5,606 nt of DNA from Alphaproteobacteria bacterium (GTDB lineage: Bacteria; Pseudomonadota; Alphaproteobacteria; RF32; UBA3637): the NCBI GenBank assembly GCA_017414845.1, contig JAFQJY010000025.1, positions 1 to 5,606 of the forward strand. The letters are read 5' to 3'. Made by a program: the position numbers and the translations under genes. The notes beneath the pieces are model-generated. The model saw only the letters and a list, made by a program, of their open reading frames with translations. It was not told the origin of the DNA and searched no databases. Positions 1 through 5,606 of the stretch are shown piece by piece (position 1 is the stretch's first letter; every line of letters starts with the position of its first letter).

Positions 1-521
1 CCTCGTCCGTAAAGGTGAAGCAACCCGTAGCGATACTGTGCCGGTGCATACCCCTGAACGGCAGCCATTTTATAAAAACCGGCCGCATAGACATATTCCA
101 TCGGGACAACATCCCCCTTAGCATAGATTTCCCCCAGTTGATAGAGAGATTCTTTATCGCCTGTACGTGCGGCTGTTTTTAAAAGGTTCAAACCTGTTTC
201 CGTATCCTGCTGGACACCCTCTCCCGCAAGCAACAAAAGCCCGAGTTGTCCGGCAGCCGCCGTATTGCCGAGTTTAAAGGCCTGCATATAATATGAAGCG
301 GCTTTTTCCATTGACTTTGGAACGGCAAGACCGTTTTGATACATCAATCCCATATAATAGGTAGCGACATTATTTCCTTCTTCTGCCAGATAAGAAAATT
401 CATCATAAGCCTGTTCATATTTTTTACGGTTGAAATAATCCACGCCCTCTTCAATTCCTGCAAACGCAGAAGTTGATATCGTCAATGCGCAAACCGTTCC
501 TAAAATTATTTTCTTAAACAT
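1..521 (-). CDS. Secreted Sel1-repeat (SLR/TPR-like) protein, 3' end outside window
   Basis: The reading frame is open from an ATG at 521-519 to the window edge, giving 173 complete codons. Residues 1-21 form a clear Sec signal peptide (MFKKIILG..., hydrophobic core, AFA before Gly22), so the product is exported, probably to the periplasm. After a helical lead-in (about 28-50) come Sel1-type repeats of about 36 residues at roughly 52-85, 86-121 and 122-157, with a fourth starting at 158. Each carries the A-x-x-x-LG-x-x-Y-x-x-G pattern followed by an x-x-KA-x-x-Y/LL-x-x-AA-x-x-G helix (for example YYMGLMYQNGLAV and YQLGEIYAKGDVV). Sel1 repeats form alpha-solenoids that bind proteins, so an adaptor or envelope role is likely, but no specific function can be assigned. 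The start is supported by an AGGAG 8 nt upstream and a promoter just beyond. The gene follows the nlpD-like gene by 59 bp and seems to be transcribed at least partly on its own. Confidence 0.9.
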   Translation of the reverse strand, partial: MFKKIILGTVCALTISTSAFAGIEEGVDYFNRKKYEQAYDEFSYLAEEGNNVATYYMGLMYQNGLAVPKSMEKAASYYMQAFKLGNTAAAGQLGLLLLAGEGVQQDTETGLNLLKTAARTGDKESLYQLGEIYAKGDVVPMEYVYAAGFYKMAAVQGYAPAQYRYGLLHLYGR

Positions 522-529
522 CTCTTATT

Positions 530-534
530 CTCCT
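530..534 (-). promoter_or_regulatory. Ribosome binding site of the Sel1-repeat gene
   Basis: On the minus strand AGGAG lies 8 nt before the ATG at 521. It fixes that start, and with the SD sites of the next two genes it shows that this genome uses ordinary Shine-Dalgarno initiation. Confidence 0.75.
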
Positions 535-544
535 TTTTTCTTTC

Positions 545-572
545 ATTATACACTTTTTTAGAAAACCGTCCA
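545..572 (-). promoter_or_regulatory. Probable sigma-70 promoter of the Sel1-repeat gene
   Basis: The minus strand has a perfect TATAAT at 550-545. A TGGACG element (4 of 6 matches to TTGACA) sits at 572-567, giving a 16-bp spacer. Both lie in the 59-bp gap between the nlpD-like stop codon and the Sel1 gene start, so the Sel1 gene need not depend on read-through from upstream. No GC-rich hairpin with a T-run is visible in the gap, so read-through is not excluded. Confidence 0.55.
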
Positions 573-580
573 TCTTTTTT

Positions 581-1453
581 TTAATCTTTTAAGTACTCCT
601 TAGGATTGACTGCCTTTGTACCTTTTCTGAGTTCAAAATGGAGTTGTGCATCTTTCACATTTCCGGTAGAACCGACACGAGCGATTTCCTGTCCTTTTTT
701 CACGGTTTGCCCCCTTTTTACCGTTATTTTATCCGTATGCGCATAGGCACTGACCCACCCGTCCGAATGTTTTATCAAAAGTAAATTGCCAAATCCTTTC
801 AATTCACTTCCGGCATAAGCGACAACACCGTTTTCCGTAGCCTTGACAATTGTTCCTTTGGGTGCTTTGATATTGATACCGTCGTTATGTCGCCCTCCCC
901 CTGACGAACCGAAATTTGAGATAACCTTTCCCTTGACAGGCCACAAAAAACGTCCGCTTCTTGATGGTGTTTTAGGAAGAACAATCGGTGATTTTTTAGA
1001 CACACGTTTTTGAGGTTTTTTTTCGGGTTGTAGAGTAGATGAACGGCTTTTGTCCGTTTTTTTAACTTCATCTTCTCCCACCCCAACAGCCCCGGGCAGA
1101 AATAATTTTTGTCCGAGTGATAATGTATAGGGTTGTTTAACGTTATTTAAATTTGCGAGTGTATTCATATCAACCCCGTGTTTTCTGGATACACTGTAAA
1201 GCGTATCACCTCTACGCACAACATGAACAGGTGCGGCAGGAATAAACAAAAGTTGTCCGACTTTGATTTTATAAGGCGCTCTCAGATGATTCCTGTCAAT
1301 AATAGAGCGCAGTGGCGTTCTGGAACGTTTTGAGATAGAGAAAAGGGTGTCCTCTTTTTTAACCCGATAAAACTGTCCCCGTCCCGATGCTGTCAGCGTA
1401 TCCGTTGTACAGGACATTAAAATCATCAAAAAAAAGACAGTCAACCACCGCAC
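581..1453 (-). CDS. NlpD-like lipoprotein: two LysM domains plus degenerate LytM (M23) domain, probable amidase activator
   Basis: This 290-residue protein begins with a short lipoprotein signal: hydrophobic residues 3-13, lipobox L12-M-S-C15, and Thr at +2, so outer-membrane retention is expected. Two LysM peptidoglycan-binding modules follow at about 29-72 and 77-120, then a basic, Ser/Lys/Pro-rich linker (125-168) and a complete LytM/M23 fold (169-290). The zinc site is broken. The canonical HxGxD stretch reads N190-D-G-I-N194, and the first His of HxH is Gln270 (QLH), while His239 and His272 remain. Such LytM proteins (the NlpD/EnvC class) do not cut peptidoglycan but activate periplasmic amidases at the septum; that role is inferred here. 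The start is GTG at 1453, chosen because AAGGAG lies 11 nt upstream and later Met codons would destroy the signal. The gene follows rnj by 15 bp, so it is probably the last gene of the birA-rnj operon. A truly enzymatic endopeptidase is unlikely. Confidence 0.9.
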   Translation of the reverse strand: MRWLTVFFLMILMSCTTDTLTASGRGQFYRVKKEDTLFSISKRSRTPLRSIIDRNHLRAPYKIKVGQLLFIPAAPVHVVRRGDTLYSVSRKHGVDMNTLANLNNVKQPYTLSLGQKLFLPGAVGVGEDEVKKTDKSRSSTLQPEKKPQKRVSKKSPIVLPKTPSRSGRFLWPVKGKVISNFGSSGGGRHNDGINIKAPKGTIVKATENGVVAYAGSELKGFGNLLLIKHSDGWVSAYAHTDKITVKRGQTVKKGQEIARVGSTGNVKDAQLHFELRKGTKAVNPKEYLKD

Positions 1454-1464
1454 TTATTTACGCA

Positions 1465-1471
1465 CTCCTTA
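1465..1471 (-). promoter_or_regulatory. Shine-Dalgarno of the nlpD-like gene overlapping the rnj stop codon
   Basis: The minus strand reads TAAGGAG. TAA is the rnj stop codon and AAGGAG is the SD of the following gene, 11 nt before its GTG. A ribosome terminating on rnj therefore stands on the next initiation site, which favours coupled translation and supports the GTG start. Confidence 0.7.
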
Positions 1472-3172
1472 AATCTGAAACAAATGTATTTCTATTACCG
1501 GTTTTTTCCCGTACTTTTCACGAATAAACTGACGGAGTGTCCGACGAACGGCGTCTTTAATTAAATCTTCTCTTTGACGGTGTTCGTCACTTAAATCAGC
1601 CACATTATTTTTAATAGAATCCGTTAAATCTTTTTTATCATCAGAACTTTCTTCCAACAAACCAAAAGAAGAAATCTGAGGCTCAGAGAAAACAAACCCC
1701 TCTTTATCTACTAAAACCGTAGCGACGACTGTTCCGTCCTCCATCATTTTTCGGCGCTGACGAATTACATCCGCACGCAACGACACAATCCGTTTTCCGT
1801 CCACGGCCAACACCCCGACAGGCACTTCTCCCAAAATCTCCGGATTACCGTCATTAAACTCCAAAATATCACCTTCTTCTAAAACAACAGCCGACGATGC
1901 ACCCCATCTCAAAGCCCACTTTTTATGTTCCACAATCTGCATCAAATCACCATGAACAGGAACGGCAATTTTCGGTTTTAAATAGCTGTATAATCGTTCC
2001 ATATCTTTTTGAGCAGGATGTCCCGACACATGGATGAGTGCATCTCTGTTTGTGACAATTTGGCAACCGGCAGACATCAATCTGTTTTGAAGTGTTGCAA
2101 TCGCAGTTTCGTTTCCAGGGATAACCCGAGATGAAAACAAGACGACATCTCCCTGTTCCAGACGGGTCAATCCTTTAATGTTTTGCGCAGAAGCCAATTT
2201 AGATAGGGCAGAATAAGGTTCTCCCTGACTTCCCGTACAGATATAAAGTACTTTGTTTTTAGGTAAATCGGCGGCTTCATCTTCCGTCAAAAATTCAGGT
2301 ACGTCTTTTAAGTATCCTGCACTTCTTGCGGCATTTTCCAAACGCCAAAGAGAACGTCCCAAAAGGCATACCTCTCTGCCGGCCTCCTTAGCCGCTAAAT
2401 AAATACTCTCAATCCGTGTAATATTAGAGGCAAAACAAGCGACAAAAATTCCTTTTGTATATTCTTTAATCAATTTTGCCAAATTTTCACGTACATCTTT
2501 TTCTGTTTCGTTATCTTCTTCCAAAAAAATATTTGTTGAATCGGCAACCAATGCTAAAACACCTTCTTTTCCCAACTGTTTCAGCATTTTTGTATCCATC
2601 GGTTCTCCACACAAAGGTTCGTCTTCAAACTTCCAATCTCCCGTATGAACAACCGTTCCTTCTTTTGTTCTGATAGCAAGCATATTTGCTTCCGGAATGG
2701 AATGAAATGCATTTAAAAACTCAACTTCAAAAGGACCTAACTCCAACAAAGCCCCCTTATCCACGACTTCTAATTCTACCCGTTTCAACAAGGCAAATTC
2801 GTTGAGTTTATCCTCTATCAACTGTGAGGCAAACGGCGTTGCATAAATCGGACATTGTAAATCACGCCACAAATACGGAATAGCACCGATATGATCTTCA
2901 TGTCCGTGCGTAATAACCAAACCGACAATATCGGCTTTATGCTTTGCAATAAATGTCGGATCGGGCAACAGCGTTTCTACACCCGGAAGATTATCTCCGG
3001 GAAAACCGATTCCACAATCCACAATCAACCATTTACCTTTATACCCATAGCAAAAGAAATTTAATCCTATTTCCGTTACCCCGCCCAGAGGTATCATTAC
3101 AAAAGAATCGCTCGGAATAACGACTTCCTCAGGAATAAGATTTTCTTGCGTTTCATTCAATTCTTCACTCAT
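1469..3172 (-). CDS. rnj: Ribonuclease J (metallo-beta-lactamase/beta-CASP RNase)
   Basis: This 567-residue protein has the full RNase J architecture and typical length. The N-terminal beta-lactamase part contains LGGVTEIGLN (29-38), the zinc motif THGHEDH (88-94), FHSIPE with His157, and HTGDW with Asp179. The beta-CASP insertion (about 205-370) begins with ADSTN (210-214) and includes TGSQGEP (313-319) and PGNE (352-355). The lactamase fold resumes with SGHPAQKD (His385) and PVHGD (His407), followed by the linker and C-terminal domain (about 455-567). All expected zinc ligands are present, so it should be an active cytoplasmic enzyme. RNase J acts as a 5'-3' exonuclease and endonuclease in mRNA decay and rRNA 5'-end maturation, and coexists with RNase E in many alphaproteobacteria. 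The ATG at 3172 has AGAGGA 6 nt upstream, inside the end of birA, and overlaps the birA stop as ATGA, so translation of the two genes is probably coupled. Confidence 0.97.
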   Translation of the reverse strand: MSEELNETQENLIPEEVVIPSDSFVMIPLGGVTEIGLNFFCYGYKGKWLIVDCGIGFPGDNLPGVETLLPDPTFIAKHKADIVGLVITHGHEDHIGAIPYLWRDLQCPIYATPFASQLIEDKLNEFALLKRVELEVVDKGALLELGPFEVEFLNAFHSIPEANMLAIRTKEGTVVHTGDWKFEDEPLCGEPMDTKMLKQLGKEGVLALVADSTNIFLEEDNETEKDVRENLAKLIKEYTKGIFVACFASNITRIESIYLAAKEAGREVCLLGRSLWRLENAARSAGYLKDVPEFLTEDEAADLPKNKVLYICTGSQGEPYSALSKLASAQNIKGLTRLEQGDVVLFSSRVIPGNETAIATLQNRLMSAGCQIVTNRDALIHVSGHPAQKDMERLYSYLKPKIAVPVHGDLMQIVEHKKWALRWGASSAVVLEEGDILEFNDGNPEILGEVPVGVLAVDGKRIVSLRADVIRQRRKMMEDGTVVATVLVDKEGFVFSEPQISSFGLLEESSDDKKDLTDSIKNNVADLSDEHRQREDLIKDAVRRTLRQFIREKYGKKPVIEIHLFQI

Positions 3173-3864
3173 TTTCTATCCTCTTTAAAAAAAGCATCTC
3201 CGACGGAGATATAGCGTTGTTTGTTTTCCGTTTTTAAAACAAGTTCTCCCTTAGAAGAAATTGTTTCAAAAACACCTGTTATTGTTTCAGTCGGTGTACG
3301 TACTTCCATTTTCTGACCGACTGCCGGAGCAAAAGAGAGCCATTCTTTTCTCAAATATTCCACGCCCTCTTTTTCAAAAGCATTTATTTCTTTTTCCAGA
3401 AATATCAATACTGTATGCATAACATCTTCTTTATCCGCAAAAGCATCATATTCACATAACGCCGTTATCGGATACAGAACCTCTTTTGATTTCGGAACGG
3501 AACGAATATTGATACCGATTCCTAAAATCAACTTATCGTCTTGTTTTTCAGATAAAATACCGCAAACTTTTTTCCCGTCAATTAAAACATCATTCGGCCA
3601 TTTGACACAGGGATGATATTTTTTTAAGGCTTTTGCAACGGCAACACCTGCCATCAAACCGTAAAAAGTCATTTTTTCGTCGACAGGCAAAACAACGGAC
3701 ATCAATAAATTTCCTCTTTCAGAAATCCATTTTCTTCCCAAGCGCCCTCGTCCTGCCTTTTGTTTTTCTGCACAAACAACAGAATACATCGGACAGGAAA
3801 CGGCGACTGAATTTGTACTGTCAACAACATCAAAATAAAACTTTTCTTTAAACATAGTCTGCAT
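3169..3864 (-). CDS. birA: Biotin-[acetyl-CoA-carboxylase] ligase, group I (no HTH domain)
   Basis: The product joins biotin via biotinyl-AMP to a lysine of the carrier subunit of acetyl-CoA carboxylase in the cytoplasm. The 231-residue sequence shows the nucleotide/biotin loop GRGRLGRKW (38-46) within AEKQKAGRGR, KWPNDVL (88-94), the catalytic lysine region DGKKVCG (Lys99 aligns with Lys183 of E. coli BirA), LGIGINI (114-120), and a small C-terminal SH3-like domain (about 180-228). It starts directly with the catalytic domain and lacks the N-terminal winged helix of E. coli BirA, so it should not itself repress biotin genes. The start is uncertain: ATG at 3864 or the in-frame ATG at 3855 (Met4). 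Neither has an SD. If the promoter proposed here is right, transcription starts at about 3855 and only the shorter 228-residue form can be made. The gene overlaps rnj by 4 bp and is the first gene of the block. Confidence 0.95.
   Translation of the reverse strand: MQTMFKEKFYFDVVDSTNSVAVSCPMYSVVCAEKQKAGRGRLGRKWISERGNLLMSVVLPVDEKMTFYGLMAGVAVAKALKKYHPCVKWPNDVLIDGKKVCGILSEKQDDKLILGIGINIRSVPKSKEVLYPITALCEYDAFADKEDVMHTVLIFLEKEINAFEKEGVEYLRKEWLSFAPAVGQKMEVRTPTETITGVFETISSKGELVLKTENKQRYISVGDAFFKEDRK
3179..3184 (-). promoter_or_regulatory. Ribosome binding site of rnj inside the end of birA
   Basis: AGAGGA on the minus strand lies 6 nt before the rnj ATG and is formed by the last Lys-Glu-Asp codons of birA. 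It supports the overlapping ATGA start/stop arrangement. Confidence 0.6.
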
Positions 3865-3891
3865 AGTAAGTCAAAAGGCATTTAAAATCAA
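3863..3891 (-). promoter_or_regulatory. Candidate promoter for birA-rnj-nlpD giving a leaderless transcript
   Basis: On the minus strand TTGATT (3891-3886) and TACTAT (3868-3863, 4 of 6 matches to TATAAT) are separated by exactly 17 bp. The predicted +1 is at 3856/3855, where 3855 is the A of an in-frame ATG. The -10 box itself covers the A and T of the upstream ATG at 3864, so that ATG would not be transcribed. The match is modest and no SD is present nearby; this is an inference from spacing and consensus only. Confidence 0.4.
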
Positions 3892-3942
3892 GCGCTTTTT
3901 TCCTTGCATTCCTATTGTTTTTAGATTACAAATGCCTTATGA
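3871..3942. repeat. 20-bp imperfect inverted repeat flanking the birA/ispH divergent promoter region
   Basis: The left arm (3871-3890) and the right arm (3923-3942, reverse complement) match at 16 of 20 positions. They share a perfect 9-bp core, AAGGCATTT at 3875-3883 and AAATGCCTT at 3930-3938. The outer flanks TCA and the inner flanks AATC also match. The arms are 32 bp apart. The right arm covers the proposed ispH -10 and start codon; the left arm covers the spacer and most of the -35 of birA. It could be a paired operator for a regulator of both genes, or shared promoter-like sequence facing outward in each direction. It is too widely spaced for a simple terminator. Confidence 0.55.
3904..3932 (+). 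promoter_or_regulatory. Candidate ispH promoter giving a leaderless transcript
   Basis: TTGCAT (3904-3909) and TACAAA (3927-3932, 4 of 6 matches to TATAAT) are 17 bp apart. With the usual 6 nt after the -10 box, +1 falls at 3939, the A of the ispH ATG. No SD precedes that ATG. Both boxes are weak matches, so the call rests mainly on geometry. Confidence 0.35.
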
Positions 3943-4769
3943 GAAAAGTTGAATATCTGTCTCCGAGAGGTTTTTGTTTCGGTGTAACACGTGCCATTGA
4001 TATGCTTACCAAAGCCACCAAAGAAAAACCTTATGTTTTACACGAAATCGTTCACAATGATTTTGTCGTATCTTTTTTTAAAGAACAAGGTGTTATTTTT
4101 GTTGAAAACATAGAGGATATTCCTAACGGAAAAACGCTTGTTATTTCAGCACACGGGGTCGGAAAAAACATCTATGAAAGAGCAAAAGAAAAAGGCTTAA
4201 AAATCATTGATACAACCTGTCCTTTTGTTAAAAAATCGCATTTATTTGTTCAAAGTTTAGAGCAAAAAAAACGACCTGTTATTCTTATCGGGAAAAAGAA
4301 CCACGCTGAAATTATCGGGACAATCGGACAACTTAAAGACACAAGAGATGTCTATGTCGTTTCGGACATAAACGACATTGAAACACTGCCTTTTTTAGAA
4401 TGTGCCGGCGTTGCAACGCAAACAACTCTTTCGCAAACGGAAACAAATGAATTGATGAAACGGCTTTCTGAAAAAATCCCACACCTGGAAATGCAATCTC
4501 ATGTCTGTCAAGCCAGTCAGGAACGTCAGCAAGCCGTTAAAGATGCTTGTTCTTGGGCAGATGTTATTCTTGTCGTCGGCGATAAAAAATCATCTAATGC
4601 GAACCGTTTAGTTGAAACGGCAAAAAGTTTAGGCGTTCGTTCTTTTTTAATCAGTGACGAAACCGAACTTCCCGATTTAGAAAAAAGTGACAATATCGCC
4701 ATTACATCTGCCGCATCCACACCGGAAGAAATAACACAGAGAGTATTTCAGACTTTAAAGACTTTCTAG
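3939..4769 (+). CDS. ispH: 4-hydroxy-3-methylbut-2-enyl diphosphate reductase (HMBPP reductase)
   Basis: IspH (LytB) is a cytoplasmic [4Fe-4S] enzyme that reduces HMBPP to isopentenyl and dimethylallyl diphosphate, the last step of the MEP pathway. In the 276-residue form, the three cluster cysteines are Cys13 (PRGFCFGV), Cys94 (DTTCPFVKK) and Cys190 (HVCQASQERQ). Substrate-binding landmarks are His39 (EIVHNDFVV), His72 (AHGV), His122 and Glu124 (NHAE), TQTTLS at about 160-165, SSNANRL at about 218-224 and AASTPEE near the C-terminus. The length is slightly below the E. coli enzyme, and nothing is missing. The frame stays open upstream to a TTG at 3915, but the family normally begins a few residues before the PRGFC motif, so the ATG at 3939 is preferred. 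No SD precedes it. The gene is divergent from birA across 74 bp, and its last 15 bp overlap the end of the opposing metA. The out-of-frame ATG at 3932 is not considered a start. Confidence 0.97.
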   Translation: MRKVEYLSPRGFCFGVTRAIDMLTKATKEKPYVLHEIVHNDFVVSFFKEQGVIFVENIEDIPNGKTLVISAHGVGKNIYERAKEKGLKIIDTTCPFVKKSHLFVQSLEQKKRPVILIGKKNHAEIIGTIGQLKDTRDVYVVSDINDIETLPFLECAGVATQTTLSQTETNELMKRLSEKIPHLEMQSHVCQASQERQQAVKDACSWADVILVVGDKKSSNANRLVETAKSLGVRSFLISDETELPDLEKSDNIAITSAASTPEEITQRVFQTLKTF

Positions 4770-5606
4770 TTCATCCAAATCATACGGAGTTCTCTGATAT
4801 ACGATATAATTGAGCCAGTTTGAAAAAATCAGGTTCGCATGCGAACGCCAATTCATTAAAGGACCTTTTGACGGGATGTTATCTTTAAAGTAATGTTTCG
4901 GCATTTCTATATCCAATCCTTTTTTCTTATCTCTGAAATATTCCGTTGCCAATGTATCAGCATCATATTCAAAATGTCCGGATACAAAAATCTGTCGCCC
5001 TTCATGCGCCATGATAACCGTAGGTCCTGCTTCCTTTGACTCTAAAACGATTTCAACATCTTTTGACGCTGAAATATCCTTTTTTCGCCATGCCGTATGT
5101 CTGGAATGAGGCACATAAATCTGTTCATCAGCCCCTTTAAACAACAGATGATGATTTCCGACAACATTATGCACAAAAACACCAAAACGTTTCTTATGAA
5201 GTTTCACCTTATCAATCCCATAATGGTAATAAAGTCCTGCCTGAGCCCCCCAACAAATATGCATACAGGAAAAAAGTTTGCTTTTGTATAATCCATCAGT
5301 GCTGTTATTTCACGCCAGTAGTCCACCTCTTCAAACGGAATTGTTTCCACGGGTGCTCCGGTAATAATCATACCGTCAAAACGTTGATTTTCTATACTTT
5401 TCAATGACGTATAAAATTGCTTTAAATAAGCCTCATCCGTATTTTTGGACGCATGACTTTCCATCCGAAGAAGCGTCACGTGAATTTGAAGAGGACTATT
5501 GGATAAAAGTCGTAAAAATTGAAGTTCCGTAGCCTCTTTTGTCGGCATCAGATTGACAAGCGCAATTTTAAGTGGACGTATTTTTTGCGTCTGAGCCCGT
5601 TTAGGC
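4755..5606 (-). pseudogene. metA: Homoserine O-acyltransferase MetA (probably acetyl-CoA type), frameshifted, 5' end outside window
   Basis: MetA acylates homoserine, the first committed step of methionine synthesis. The N-terminal part (5605 down to about 5276) reads [22 protein letters not shown] and [12 protein letters not shown]. It then shifts frame in a T6 run and meets a stop at 5204-5206 after 21 foreign residues. The C-terminal part continues one frame back with [35 protein letters not shown] and SNWLNY to TAA at 4755. Adding one T gives 283 residues in the window. If 24 N-terminal residues lie outside, Lys47, Glu111, Cys142, His235 and Glu237 fall exactly at the family's catalytic positions (total about 307, normal length). 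Glu at position 111 in GAPVE is the known mark of acetyl-CoA rather than succinyl-CoA use. Internal Mets at 5548 and 5264 are not real starts. Everything except the single base looks intact, so a sequencing or assembly slip or a very recent mutation is likelier than an old pseudogene. Confidence 0.92.
5270..5275 (-). other. Frameshift site in metA (T6 homopolymer)
   Basis: On the minus strand the coding sequence reads AAA GCA AAC TTT TTT CCT, giving K-A-N-F-F-P and then nonsense. With seven Ts it reads [12 protein letters not shown], which has the exact length and pattern of the family segment before the catalytic Cys. The lesion is therefore a missing T in this run or within a few bases of it. 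The run is C TTT TTT C, not a perfect X-XXY-YYZ slippery heptamer. Confidence 0.85.

Noticed and set aside
522..580. Intrinsic terminator after the nlpD-like gene
   Set aside because: A-runs and T-runs are present but no GC-rich stem could be drawn, so no terminator is claimed.
799..1086. Second minus-strand frame of 95 codons within the nlpD-like gene
   Set aside because: It lies over the Lys-rich linker and LytM domain of a well-supported protein and is low-complexity, basic sequence without family features.
2476..2673. Plus-strand open frame of 65 codons inside rnj
   Set aside because: It is antisense to a strongly conserved enzyme, has no SD site or recognisable motif, and is explained as a shadow of rnj.
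3633..3851. Plus-strand open frame opposite birA, and similar ones opposite ispH (4526-4720) and metA (5097-5291)
   Set aside because: All are antisense to recognised genes and their translations have no domain pattern.
3890..3897. AAGCGCTT palindrome between birA and ispH
   Set aside because: An 8-bp palindrome is short and not centred in the inverted repeat; it is too weak to call a separate operator.
3915..3938. Extended ispH start at TTG 3915
   Set aside because: It would add eight residues not seen in the family, has no SD, and would begin inside the proposed promoter spacer.
3932..3952. Six-codon open frame (ATG CCT TAT ... TGA) overlapping the ispH start
   Set aside because: Too short and without an SD; its ATG falls inside the inverted repeat and -10 region, so it is probably not transcribed.
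4750..4766. GACTTTAAA / GACTTT short direct repeat at the ispH end
   Set aside because: It is within overlapping coding ends, AT-rich, only two copies, and does not form a terminator.
5270..5275. Programmed -1 frameshifting in metA
   Set aside because: The site is C TTT TTT C and not a full slippery heptamer, no downstream stem-loop is evident, and MetA is not known to use recoding. A missing base is simpler.
1..5606. tRNA, rRNA, riboswitch, CRISPR, insertion sequence, toxin-antitoxin or defence system
   Set aside because: Coding regions fill nearly the whole window with housekeeping genes; the only gaps are 59 bp, 15 bp and 74 bp, and none contains such a structure. A methionine riboswitch for metA, if any, would be beyond the right edge.

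Overview
This window is ordinary chromosomal housekeeping DNA from a low-GC Gram-negative bacterium. I judge it most likely an uncultured, host- or gut-associated alphaproteobacterium. The clues are the birA-rnj pair, which is typical of alphaproteobacterial chromosomes; a two-LysM lipoprotein with an NDGIN-type LytM domain; a signal-peptide Sel1-repeat protein; and an IspH of the Gram-negative type. Taxonomy is an inference from gene order and remembered family resemblance, not from a search.

Layout, left to right. The 3'-truncated start of a secreted Sel1-repeat protein lies on the minus strand (1-521), with its own promoter and Shine-Dalgarno (SD) site. Upstream of it, also on the minus strand, is a tight block transcribed in the order birA (3864-3169), rnj (3172-1469), nlpD-like lipoprotein (1453-581). 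birA and rnj overlap by 4 bp (ATGA). The rnj stop codon is embedded in the SD of the lipoprotein gene. A 74-bp divergent promoter region separates birA from ispH, which is on the plus strand (3939-4769). ispH runs convergently into metA (minus strand, 5606-4755), and their 3' ends overlap by 15 bp. metA is cut by the right window edge and carries a one-base frameshift in a T6 run.

Functions: biotin-protein ligase (charges the acetyl-CoA carboxylase carrier), RNase J (RNA maturation and 5'-3' decay), a probable amidase-activating LysM/LytM lipoprotein (septal peptidoglycan splitting), IspH (last step of the MEP isoprenoid pathway) and MetA (homoserine acylation for methionine). Apart from the likely birA-rnj-nlpD operon, these do not form a common pathway.

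I found no mobile element, CRISPR, RNA gene or obviously new system. The most interesting points are the metA frameshift, with every catalytic position falling at family numbering once one base is restored; the 20-bp inverted repeat across the birA/ispH divergent promoters; the absence of SD sequences at exactly those two genes, suggesting leaderless mRNAs; and the loss of the zinc-site residues in the LytM domain.
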